Shown here one piece after another: positions 1 through 6,275 of a stretch of 7,466 nt of DNA. The translations under genes and the position numbers were made by a program. How positions within the stretch are numbered: the first letter of the stretch is position 1; the number at the start of each line of letters is the position of its first letter. Source of the DNA: Bacillota bacterium (lineage in GTDB: Bacteria; Bacillota; Clostridia; Lachnospirales; Anaerotignaceae). The notes beneath the pieces were generated by a model, which ran no database searches, had not been told where the DNA came from, and saw only the letters and a program-made list of their open reading frames with translations. The DNA is taken from assembly GCA_017547125.1 (NCBI GenBank), contig JAFYQL010000039.1, positions 1-7,466 of the forward strand, written 5' to 3'.

Positions 1-767
1 CCAAACTTAACACCGTCATAACGTGATACGTTGTTGCAAGTTTCAGCTGTCATAAGAATCTGCCATGTTGTGTTTGCATTGTCAAAAATATCAAGTGAAA
101 TTTCTTCAACTTCAACACCCTGTGCAGCAAGTTTTTCAGCATATGCTTTTACAGAAGCTGCAACCTTTTCGTCTGCCTTTGCAAGAAGCTCTTTAACAAC
201 GCAAACCTTTTTGCCCTTTACATCTTCATCTGTAACGTAAGCATATTTTTCTGTTTTAAGGCTTGTGCCGTCTTTTTCGTCATGGCCTGCAATTATGCCC
301 ATAACTTCAGCAACGCCTTTTGCATCTGCAGCATAAACACCCATCTGTTCACCTGATGATGCACATGAAACGATACCGTAACGTGATACTGTACCGTATG
401 TTGGTTTAAGGAAATCTACGCCTGAAAGTGCTGCTGCACGGCGTGTTGCACCGTTCATATCAACACCGAGAGCCGCTTTAACTTCTCCAGCCTTAACCGC
501 TTCTGCCGCTGCGCCCTTAAGTGTTTCAGCCTTTTCAGCATAGTATGAAAATTCGCCCACAAGGTCGAGACCAAACTCGCCTACGTGTGTTTTGCCTGCA
601 ATTACATAACCCGCATTTTCAAGTCTTGTAACTGCTTCGGCACCGAATAATGGCTCAAAGCCTTCTAATATACGTGAACCTGCAGTTGTCTGCGCACCTT
701 TTACAAGAATTGTATCGTCAACTGCTATTGTTCCTTTATCGGATAATTTTACTGAATAATAGTTCAT
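1..767 (-). CDS. gatA: GatA-like amidotransferase subunit A homologue, catalytic triad lost (partial, 3' end outside window)
   Basis: The first 255 codons are visible and the gene runs off the window at base 1. Homology to GatA, the glutaminase subunit of GatCAB tRNA amidotransferase, is clear: the stretch KPTYGTVSRYGIVSCASS at residues 121-138, IAGHDEKDGTS at 159-169 and SRYDGVKF at 248-255 match conserved GatA blocks in order. The N-terminus is short: the block that normally holds the catalytic lysine begins at about residue 12, whereas in ordinary GatA it lies some 60-80 residues in. That block reads AVDDT where GatA has IKDN, so Lys becomes Asp17. The GGSSGGS loop is missing, with Leu83 at the cis-Ser position. 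The nucleophile block GGSIRQPA reads NGATRRAA, with Ala107 replacing Ser. The frame is open and a GAGGTG ribosome site overlaps the aspS stop codon, so this looks like an expressed gene rather than a decayed one. By inference it is a structural or regulatory partner of the AspRS-GatC fusion. It could also be an inactive paralogue. Confidence 0.85.
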   Translation of the reverse strand, partial: MNYYSVKLSDKGTIAVDDTILVKGAQTTAGSRILEGFEPLFGAEAVTRLENAGYVIAGKTHVGEFGLDLVGEFSYYAEKAETLKGAAAEAVKAGEVKAALGVDMNGATRRAAALSGVDFLKPTYGTVSRYGIVSCASSGEQMGVYAADAKGVAEVMGIIAGHDEKDGTSLKTEKYAYVTDEDVKGKKVCVVKELLAKADEKVAASVKAYAEKLAAQGVEVEEISLDIFDNANTTWQILMTAETCNNVSRYDGVKF

Positions 768-777
768 CTTAAGCACC

Positions 778-2856
778 TCACTTTACAAGTCTTGGAACCT
801 GCCAGCTATCTTCGCTGCGTTCAGGAGCACCTTTAAGAAGGTCTTCTCTGGCAAAGTTCTGTTTTCTTACGTCTTCACGAAGTACGTTTGTCATTGGCAT
901 TACATAAATCATTTCTTCAACATTTTCTGTATCGATATCTTTAAGTGCATCTTCGTGCGCCTTCATCATCTTGAAAATGTTCTGCATATCTTCATCTTCT
1001 TTTTCTGTAAGTGCAAGCTGATTAAGCTGCTGTGCATTTGAGAAAGTTGCTCTCTTTTCGCTGCGTGCCTTGTTTCCGCCGCCTACAGTTGTGCCTCTTG
1101 CCGCAAGTGCATTTGTGCTGCCAAGAAGGTGAACGTCTTCAAGCTGCTGGTTTGTAACTTCGCTTGGAGCGCCAAGTAAGAGGTCCTGTGCATTACCGTT
1201 AAGCGGGAATGCAATAACTTCAATAATCTTTTCTTCGTCTGTAAGAAGCATAACTGTACGGTCGATACCAGGAGCCATACCTGCGTGTGGTGGCGCACCA
1301 TACTGGAATGCTGTGTAAAGGGCATTGAATCTGCTCTTTAATTCGTCTTCTGAATAACCAGCAATTTCAAATGCTTTCTTCATAATGTCGATGTCGTGGT
1401 TACGAACAGCACCTGATGCAAGTTCGATACCATTACATACAAGGTCATACTGATATGCAAGTACTTCTGTTGGATCGTCGCCAAGAAGTGCTTCCATACC
1501 GCCCTGTGGCATTGAGAATGGGTTATGTGTGAAGATCATATCGCCTGTTTCTTCGTCAACTTCGTACATTGGGAAGTCTACGATGAAACAGAATTCGAAT
1601 GAGTCATTTTTGATTAAGTCAAGCTGTTCTTTTCTTGCAAGCCAGCTTCTGATGTGGCCAGCTTTCTTTTCTGTGTCATTTTTCTTGTCATCACAGATGA
1701 AGAAAAGTGTTTCGCCTTCTTTAACGCCTGTAATTTCAATAATTTCGGCTTTCTTTTCATCACTTAAGAATTTTGCAATAGGACCTGCAAATACGCCTTC
1801 TTTAAGTGTGATGTAACCAAGACCGCCAAGGCCAACTTCTGCTGATGTAGCAAACTTTAATGAGTCTTCAAAGAATTTCTTTGATTTGCCCTTACAGTCA
1901 GCAACGATACCTCTTACAGGTTTGCCCTTGAATGCAGGGAAATCTACATCTGCAAAGAATGCTGTAAGGTCGCAGATGATAAGTGGGTTACGAAGGTCTG
2001 GCTTATCTGAACCGTATTTCATCATTGCATCAGCGTATGTGATACGTCTGAAAGGTCTTGGAGTAATTTTCTTGTCAGAAAATTCTCTGAATGTGTTGTA
2101 CATTACATCTTCGCACACTTCAAGAACTTCTTCCTGTGTAGCAAAAGCCATTTCAAAGTCGAGCTGATAGAATTCACCCGGTGAACGGTCTGCTCTTGCG
2201 TCTTCATCTCTGAAACAAGGTGCTATCTGGAAGTATCTGTCGAAGCCTGACACCATAAGAAGCTGTTTGAACTGCTGTGGTGCCTGTGGAAGTGCATAGA
2301 ACTTGCCTGGGTGCTTACGGCTTGGAACAAGGAAGTCACGAGCACCTTCAGGTGAAGAAGCAGTAAGGATAGGTGTCTGTATGTCAAGGAAGTTTTTCTC
2401 TTCCATTTTGTCACGCATATAACGGATAATTTTTGATCTTTTTACGATGTTATCGTGGTTCTTTGGATTACGAAGATCAAGATAACGATATTTAAGACGA
2501 AGTTCGTCCTTGTTTGTGTGTGATGTTCTTACATCAAATGGTAACATATTACGGCTTTTTCCAAGTATCTGAAGTGAATCTGCCACAAGTTCAACCTGAC
2601 CTGTTGCAATCTTTTCATTTACTGTTTCTTCAGCACGCTTTTTAACAATACCGCTTACAGAAATAACTGTTTCACGGTTTACATTTTTAAGTAATTCCTC
2701 ATTATTTACAACAACCTGTGTAACGCCTGTATAATCACGTAAGTCGATAAACATAACGCCGCCGTGGTCACGAACAACATCAACCCAGCCGGCAAGCTGA
2801 ACAGTAGTGCCAACATGTTTGTCGCATATGTCATTACAGAATAATGTTCTATACAT
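778..2856 (-). CDS. aspS: Aspartate--tRNA ligase with C-terminal GatC domain (AspRS-GatC fusion)
   Basis: The protein has 692 residues against about 590 for ordinary bacterial AspRS. Residues 1-100 form the anticodon-binding OB fold. The class II catalytic core follows, with FRDEDARADRSPGEF at 215-229 (motif 2), the bacterial insertion domain at about 290-420, and GMAPGIDRTVMLL at 526-538 (motif 3). The AspRS part ends near residue 577 with the usual GAPSEV segment. After a Gly- and charge-rich linker, residues 603-692 match GatC: a helical region starting at FSNAQQLNQLALTEKE, then VMPMTNVLRED at 652-662 and a GAPERSEDSWQVPRLVK tail. His31 in RDHGG is the residue linked to non-discriminating AspRS; E. 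coli has Leu there. Such an enzyme charges tRNA-Asp and tRNA-Asn, and GatCAB amidates the latter. I chose the start at 2856 because AGGAGG lies 7 bases upstream. The frame is open further upstream, but only through the T-box leader. The gatA-like gene begins 10 bases after the stop. Confidence 0.95.
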   Translation of the reverse strand: MYRTLFCNDICDKHVGTTVQLAGWVDVVRDHGGVMFIDLRDYTGVTQVVVNNEELLKNVNRETVISVSGIVKKRAEETVNEKIATGQVELVADSLQILGKSRNMLPFDVRTSHTNKDELRLKYRYLDLRNPKNHDNIVKRSKIIRYMRDKMEEKNFLDIQTPILTASSPEGARDFLVPSRKHPGKFYALPQAPQQFKQLLMVSGFDRYFQIAPCFRDEDARADRSPGEFYQLDFEMAFATQEEVLEVCEDVMYNTFREFSDKKITPRPFRRITYADAMMKYGSDKPDLRNPLIICDLTAFFADVDFPAFKGKPVRGIVADCKGKSKKFFEDSLKFATSAEVGLGGLGYITLKEGVFAGPIAKFLSDEKKAEIIEITGVKEGETLFFICDDKKNDTEKKAGHIRSWLARKEQLDLIKNDSFEFCFIVDFPMYEVDEETGDMIFTHNPFSMPQGGMEALLGDDPTEVLAYQYDLVCNGIELASGAVRNHDIDIMKKAFEIAGYSEDELKSRFNALYTAFQYGAPPHAGMAPGIDRTVMLLTDEEKIIEVIAFPLNGNAQDLLLGAPSEVTNQQLEDVHLLGSTNALAARGTTVGGGNKARSEKRATFSNAQQLNQLALTEKEDEDMQNIFKMMKAHEDALKDIDTENVEEMIYVMPMTNVLREDVRKQNFAREDLLKGAPERSEDSWQVPRLVK
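781..1050 (-). other. GatC domain fused to AspRS
   Basis: These are codons 603-692 of the aspS frame. In most bacteria GatC is a separate protein of about 95 residues that wraps around the GatA-GatB interface and stabilises it. The C-terminal half here carries the characteristic GatC pattern: a 'Pro-x-x-Asn-Val-x-Arg-x-Asp' core (PMTNVLRED), then 'Ala-Arg-Glu-(x)n-Gly-Ala-Pro-Glu', and a final 'Val-Pro-Arg' tail. No internal stop or separate ribosome binding site is seen at the junction, so a single polypeptide is expected. A standalone gatC is not present between aspS and the gatA-like gene, where it would be expected in a gatCAB operon. Confidence 0.85.
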
Positions 2857-2863
2857 AACAAAA

Positions 2864-2869
2864 CCTCCT
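2864..2869 (-). promoter_or_regulatory. aspS ribosome binding site
   Basis: A perfect AGGAGG lies 7 bases before the ATG at 2856. It decides the start, because the reading frame stays open another 34 codons upstream through the T-box antiterminator and terminator. It lies after the terminator, so it is transcribed only when the T-box reads through. Confidence 0.85.
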
Positions 2870-2880
2870 ATAGAATGGTG

Positions 2881-2922
2881 AAAATAAAAAATCCCGGGAA
2901 TATTACAATAATATTCCCGGGA
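2881..2922 (-). terminator. T-box intrinsic terminator before aspS
   Basis: The arms 2909-2922 and 2892-2905 form a perfect 14-bp stem (TCCCGGGAATATTA and its complement) with a 3-base loop. On the minus strand it is followed by TTTTTTATTTT. The 5' arm begins inside the CTCGTCCC element that the antiterminator uses, which is the usual T-box arrangement. Confidence 0.95.
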
Positions 2923-3095
2923 CGAGCCAACAAAATTAACCCGCGGTGCCACCCGCATTGATACAAATGTATCCTCTTTTTGTATAAAGTTTTACTTACA
3001 TCAGAGTGTTCCCGAACTTACTACTCATCTCAAACGCGCTTTCAGTCGCCGACGCATTCTCCCTGACAGACTTTCCACAAAAGCCGAGTCTCCAC
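2881..3095 (-). ncRNA. T-box leader controlling the aspS-gatC / gatA-like operon
   Basis: On the minus strand the T-box sequence GGGTGGCACCGCGGG is at 2954-2940, followed by CTCGTCCC at 2926-2919 and the intrinsic terminator. A 14-base palindrome, GATACATTTGTATC (2973-2960), sits where stem III is expected. T-boxes pair an uncharged tRNA with a specifier codon in stem I and with the T-box bulge, which favours antitermination. The stem I part is not a clean match to the common pattern: I see no AGAGAG-type element and cannot place the specifier with certainty. A GAC (Asp) triplet is at 3047-3045, and an AAC (Asn) triplet occurs in GGGAACACTC near 3008. The upstream end is the predicted transcript start about 7 bases after the -10 box. 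Confidence 0.9.
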
Positions 3096-3100
3096 GCTAA

Positions 3101-3129
3101 ATGATATCAAACCAATCACCATTTGTCAA
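3101..3129 (-). promoter_or_regulatory. Promoter of the T-box/aspS operon
   Basis: A perfect -35 TTGACA (3129-3124) and a -10 TATCAT (3106-3101, one mismatch to TATAAT) are separated by exactly 17 bases. Transcription should start near 3094. The position just upstream of the T-box and downstream of the proA terminator makes this a convincing housekeeping sigma factor promoter. Confidence 0.85.
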
Positions 3130-3139
3130 TATGGTGATT
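3114..3139. repeat. 9-bp perfect inverted repeat spanning the -35 box
   Basis: AATCACCAT (3114-3122) and ATGGTGATT (3131-3139) are perfect complements separated by 8 bases. The spacer holds nearly all of the -35 hexamer, and one arm lies between -35 and -10. No T-run follows on either strand, so it is not a terminator. A repressor operator is possible but inferred. Confidence 0.6.
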
Positions 3140-3179
3140 CATGGGTTTTCGCCCATTTTTCAAGGTTTTTAGGCTCTTT

Positions 3180-3212
3180 GAGAACAAAAACAGCCTATGG
3201 TTTCATAGGCTG
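3180..3212 (-). terminator. Intrinsic terminator after proA
   Basis: A perfect 9-bp stem, CAGCCTATG (3212-3204) with CATAGGCTG (3199-3191), has a 4-base loop and is followed on the minus strand by TTTTTGTTCT. It begins 6 bases after the proA stop codon and separates this unit from the aspS promoter. Confidence 0.92.
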
Positions 3213-3218
3213 TAATTA

Positions 3219-4466
3219 TTATTTTCTTACCTGGCCGTTGCCGTAGATAATGTATTTTGTTGTTGTAAGTTCCTTAAGACCCATAGGTCCTCTTGCGTGA
3301 AGCTTCTGTGTGCTGATACCGATTTCTGCACCGAAGCCAAACTGTTCGCCGTCTGTAAAGCGTGTTGATGCATTTACATAAACTGCCGCAGCATCAACCT
3401 TGTTTAAGAAAAGCTGAGCATTTGTGTAGTTTTCTGTAACGATGGCTTCGCTATGATGTGTGCCGTATTTTCTGATATGTTCAACGGCCTCGTCAATACT
3501 GTCCACAACTCTTGCAGAAATGATGTAGTCAATAAATTCTGTGCTCCAGTCAGCATCTGTTGCAGGAATAACACCTTCAACCATGCCGGCAAATGTTTCG
3601 TCGCCTCTTATTTCAACATTCTTGTCCATAAGAGCCTTTGTCACCATAGGTATAAATTCTTCTGCAATGTTTTTATGAACAAGAAGGCTTTCACACGCAT
3701 TGCAAACGCCAGGACGCTGTGTTTTTGCATTTATAACTATATCAAGTGCTGTGTCAAGCTTTGCACTTTCGTCAACGAAGATATGGCAGTTGCCAACGCC
3801 TGTTTCAATTACAGGTACAGTTGAATTCATAACAACTGTTCTGATAAGGCCAGCACCGCCTCGTGGAATAAGCACGTCAATATAGCCGTTAAGACGCATC
3901 ATTTTTTCTGCTGTTTCGTGGCTTGTATCTTCTACTATCTGAACGATATTTTCATCAAGACCGCTGTCACGAAGTGATTTTCTGAATATTTCAACAACCG
4001 CTGTGTTGCTTCTGATAGCTTCCTTGCCGCCTCTTAAGATAACTGCATTAACCGCCTTAAGGCAAAGACCAAAAGCATCTGCGGTTACGTTAGGTCTTGC
4101 TTCGTAAATAATACCGATAACACCCATAGCAACTCTCTTTTTGCCTATTGTAAGGCCGTTTTCAAGTGTTGTCATACTGTCAAACTCACCAACAGGGTCC
4201 TTAAGGTTTGCCACCTGTCTTAAACCGTCAGCCATACCCTCAATTCTGCTTTCGTTAAGAGTGAGTCTGTCAATAAGCGCACCTGTAATGCCTTTTGCTA
4301 CTGCAGCATCAACGTCAGCCTTGTTTGCCGCAAGCACAGAGTCCATATTATCAAGAAGAGCCTGAGCCGCATTAAGAAGAACGGCATTTTTTTCGCCCGT
4401 TGTCATTTCCCCTGTCTTGTAAGATGCCTCTTTTGCAAGGATACCCATTTCTTCTATTGTTCTCAT
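3219..4466 (-). CDS. proA: Glutamate-5-semialdehyde dehydrogenase (gamma-glutamyl phosphate reductase)
   Basis: ProA is the second enzyme of proline synthesis. It reduces gamma-glutamyl phosphate to glutamate 5-semialdehyde with NADPH in the cytoplasm. The protein has 415 residues, the usual full length for the family. Family blocks are visible: GVIGIIYEARPNVTAD at 115-130, AVILRGGKEAIRSN at 141-154, IPRGGAGLIR at 200-209, and the catalytic Cys255 in RPGVCNACE. The C-terminal FGFGAEIGISTQKLHARGPMG region binds substrate in the family. The start at 4466 lies 2 bases after the stop of the cyclo-ligase gene, and its AAGGGGG ribosome site is inside that gene, so the two are probably translationally coupled. 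The usual partner proB (glutamate 5-kinase) is not in the window. No frameshift or missing residue is seen. Confidence 0.97.
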   Translation of the reverse strand: MRTIEEMGILAKEASYKTGEMTTGEKNAVLLNAAQALLDNMDSVLAANKADVDAAVAKGITGALIDRLTLNESRIEGMADGLRQVANLKDPVGEFDSMTTLENGLTIGKKRVAMGVIGIIYEARPNVTADAFGLCLKAVNAVILRGGKEAIRSNTAVVEIFRKSLRDSGLDENIVQIVEDTSHETAEKMMRLNGYIDVLIPRGGAGLIRTVVMNSTVPVIETGVGNCHIFVDESAKLDTALDIVINAKTQRPGVCNACESLLVHKNIAEEFIPMVTKALMDKNVEIRGDETFAGMVEGVIPATDADWSTEFIDYIISARVVDSIDEAVEHIRKYGTHHSEAIVTENYTNAQLFLNKVDAAAVYVNASTRFTDGEQFGFGAEIGISTQKLHARGPMGLKELTTTKYIIYGNGQVRK

Positions 4467-4468
4467 AT

Positions 4469-5029
4469 TCAGTCCCCCTTAATATGTCTTTTTTCTGTTA
4501 TTATTTTTGAAAGTTTTCTGTCAAATTCCTCTGTCGGTATTTCATCTGCCAACTGAAAGTCATAACAGATACCTATTGTATTTCGTACATTTTTTTCGGC
4601 TATATATGTGTCGTAGTATCCTCCGCCATATCCACATCGGTTAAGCTTTACATCAAACATGCTGCCCGGCACTATAAACATACTTTTTTCGTCAGGAAAA
4701 ACCTGCTTTTCCATAGGCTCATCAGGCTCCATAACGCCAAGCATTGTTCTCTGCAAGCCTTCAAATGTAGTTAACGGCACAAAATACATAACCCTGTCTT
4801 TTTTTGCAATGGGCACAGCAACTTTTTTGCCATCCTTCCATGCCTGCTCTATAAAAGGCACAGTCTTAACCTCACTACCCATATCTATATAGCAAAAAAC
4901 AGTTTCTGCATTTTTGTATTCTTCCGTTTCCAGAAGCTTCTGCATTATTATATTGCTTTTTTCAGACTGCTCTTCTTTTGAAAGTTCGCTTCTTTTTTTA
5001 AGAAAAGCCTTTCGCATTTCGTTTTTCAT
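4469..5029 (-). CDS. yqgN: 5-formyltetrahydrofolate cyclo-ligase
   Basis: This enzyme (5-FCL, also called MTHF synthetase) uses ATP to convert 5-formyl-THF to 5,10-methenyl-THF, returning a storage or inhibitory folate to the one-carbon pool. The 186 residues match the family length. The N-terminus MKNEMRKAFLKKRSELS is the usual basic helix. IVPGSMFDVKLNRCGYGGGY at 119-138 is the signature segment, continuing into YDTYI; its glycine-rich loop binds ATP, and a Cys sits where Leu is common in RLGYGGG. EEFDRKLSKIITEKR near the C-terminus is also typical. The start at 5029 has GGAG 6 bases upstream. The next in-frame Met, residue 5, is less well placed. The gene lies 15 bases after the zinc-ribbon gene and 2 bases before proA. 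Its product feeds the same methenyl-THF pool as FchA and FolD in the upstream operon. The symbol is that of the B. subtilis counterpart. Confidence 0.95.
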   Translation of the reverse strand: MKNEMRKAFLKKRSELSKEEQSEKSNIIMQKLLETEEYKNAETVFCYIDMGSEVKTVPFIEQAWKDGKKVAVPIAKKDRVMYFVPLTTFEGLQRTMLGVMEPDEPMEKQVFPDEKSMFIVPGSMFDVKLNRCGYGGGYYDTYIAEKNVRNTIGICYDFQLADEIPTEEFDRKLSKIITEKRHIKGD

Positions 5030-5044
5030 ATATTTCTCCGAAAA

Positions 5045-5482
5045 TTATAATATGCTGATTATTGATCCTATACCCTGCACAAGCTGCTGTGTGCCGAAAA
5101 TAGCAACATTAAAAAACAATGCAAGCACAACAAGTATAAGTCTGAAAACCGAAAGTACAATGCTTAATATAAGAAGTTTGAAGCCAAAGCTCTTGTAAGA
5201 AAGATACGGTCTTGTTATAAGCACTATTGATGCAATAAGGCCAACAAGCGGGCTATAAAAAATAGTAATGAGCACGAAAATCCATTTCCATAAGCTTCCC
5301 AAATTCTTGTCATAAGCCATCTGCTTTTCTTCATAGCGCTTCGGCTCTTCATAGATAACAGTTGATTCCTTTTCAACCGCTTCGCCCCAGATTTCTTCTG
5401 TATTTGAATTATATTCTCTGTATCCGCATCCTTCGCAGACACCATTTATTATATTTTTATCACAAAAAGGACAATTTGCCAT
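5045..5482 (-). CDS. Zinc-ribbon membrane protein of unknown function
   Basis: I do not recognise a named family. The 145 residues begin with a compact zinc ribbon: Cys4-x2-Cys7 (CPFC) and Cys16-x2-Cys19 (CEGCG). An acidic, polar linker (residues 21-60, many Glu and Tyr) follows. Two hydrophobic stretches at about 64-90 (broken by Pro78) and 101-128 look like transmembrane helices, and the C-terminal tail (VQGIGSIISIL) is weakly hydrophobic. There is no signal peptide, so the ribbon is expected on the cytoplasmic side. The start is well supported by AGGAGG 6 bases upstream. The gene leads the unit with 5-formyl-THF cyclo-ligase and proA, but nothing in it points to folate or proline chemistry. 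Similar small zinc-ribbon membrane proteins are common and uncharacterised in Firmicutes. Confidence 0.8.
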   Translation of the reverse strand: MANCPFCDKNIINGVCEGCGYREYNSNTEEIWGEAVEKESTVIYEEPKRYEEKQMAYDKNLGSLWKWIFVLITIFYSPLVGLIASIVLITRPYLSYKSFGFKLLILSIVLSVFRLILVVLALFFNVAIFGTQQLVQGIGSIISIL

Positions 5483-5511
5483 AAGCTTCCTCCTTAAGTA
5501 AATCTGCTTTT

Positions 5512-5540
5512 ATTTTACTATAAACCATTACATAAGTAAA
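5512..5540 (-). promoter_or_regulatory. Candidate promoter of the zinc-ribbon / cyclo-ligase / proA unit
   Basis: TTTACT (5540-5535) and TAAAAT (5517-5512) are 17 bases apart in an AT-rich gap, about 30 bases before the start codon. Each hexamer has mismatches to consensus and AT-rich DNA gives such matches by chance, so this is a moderate call. A new promoter is needed here because a strong terminator lies just upstream. Confidence 0.4.
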
Positions 5541-5585
5541 AGATATTAACAAAATATTAATTTTTATGTACCCTTCCATTCCGAA

Positions 5586-5620
5586 ATATAAAAAATCCCT
5601 TGCACCTCTGCAAGGGATTT
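5586..5620 (-). terminator. Intrinsic terminator after fchA
   Basis: A perfect 12-bp stem, AAATCCCTTGCA (5620-5609) with its complement (5604-5593), has a 4-base loop and continues into TTTTTATATTT on the minus strand. It starts 7 bases after the fchA stop and ends the folate unit. Confidence 0.93.
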
Positions 5621-5627
5621 AAATTTA

Positions 5628-6257
5628 TCAGCCTAAAATTTCAACAACCTTGTTGTAAACCTTATCTGCAATTTCAGAGCCTTCTGCAACCATATTGTTG
5701 CATCTTGTGCTTACTTCTGCCACATATTCTTTGTCGCTGATAGAATTCATATTTACGATAACATTAAGGTTTGCACTGTAAAGCGCCGCCTTAAGCATCT
5801 GAACGCCGCATCCCACATCGCTGATGATAAGCTTTGTGGAAAGGTCCACAAGTTCTTCCTGAATTTTGATTGCTTCGTAAACGTATTCAACCATTTTGAT
5901 TGGTCCACTTGCCGCAACCTTAAGACCCGCCTGAAGAACTCTTTCTTTTTCCGCCTTTTCTTCATCTGTGCCTGCAGGCATACCGTATGCCTTTGAAAGC
6001 GGTTCAAAGTTTTCTGCATCTTCATCAATAAGAGATAAAAGCTTGTTCATAAGTTCAACGCTCTTATCGATAATTTCCTGATGCTTTGCTTCCATACCAA
6101 GAAACTTCTTTTTGCCTATTGAGTAGTTGGCAACCATAGAAGCAAGGGCCGCACCAAGTGCACCCGCAAGAGCAGCAACACCGCCGCCGCCAGGAACAGG
6201 CTCTTTTGATGCAAGTTTATTTGAAAACTCTGTACATGAATACTGTGAAAGTTTCAT
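5628..6257 (-). CDS. fchA: Cyclodeaminase/cyclohydrolase family protein (methenyl-THF cyclohydrolase, FchA type)
   Basis: The 209 residues form a single FTCD C-terminal-type domain. Members either hydrolyse 5,10-methenyl-THF to 10-formyl-THF (FchA of acetogens and related Clostridia) or deaminate formimino-THF in histidine breakdown. Visible hallmarks are PVPGGGGVAALAGALGAALA at 20-39, the acidic DEDAENFEPLSKAY at 78-91, AASGPIKMVE at 115-124, and the SDVGCGVQMLKAALYSANLN region at 146-165 followed by NVIVNMNSI. Length and domain order are normal for the standalone form. It begins 18 bases after the folT stop with AAGGATGA as ribosome site. Being in a unit with folT and next to folD favours the cyclohydrolase role. 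Sequence alone does not exclude cyclodeaminase activity, but no histidine-degradation gene is nearby. Confidence 0.9.
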   Translation of the reverse strand: MKLSQYSCTEFSNKLASKEPVPGGGGVAALAGALGAALASMVANYSIGKKKFLGMEAKHQEIIDKSVELMNKLLSLIDEDAENFEPLSKAYGMPAGTDEEKAEKERVLQAGLKVAASGPIKMVEYVYEAIKIQEELVDLSTKLIISDVGCGVQMLKAALYSANLNVIVNMNSISDKEYVAEVSTRCNNMVAEGSEIADKVYNKVVEILG

Positions 6258-6275
6258 ATTAAATCATCCTTTTTA

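Noticed and set aside
2857..2958. 34-codon N-terminal extension of AspRS in the same open frame
   Set aside because: It reads through the T-box antiterminator and terminator hairpin; the ATG at 2856 has a perfect ribosome binding site and gives the normal AspRS N-terminus.
3141..3160. Possible plus-strand terminator ATGGG-TTTTCG-CCCAT followed by T residues
   Set aside because: The stem is only 5 bp and no plus-strand gene ends nearby.
3453..3824. 123-codon plus-strand reading frame inside proA
   Set aside because: It is antisense to a complete, well-conserved proA and shows no domain or ribosome site.
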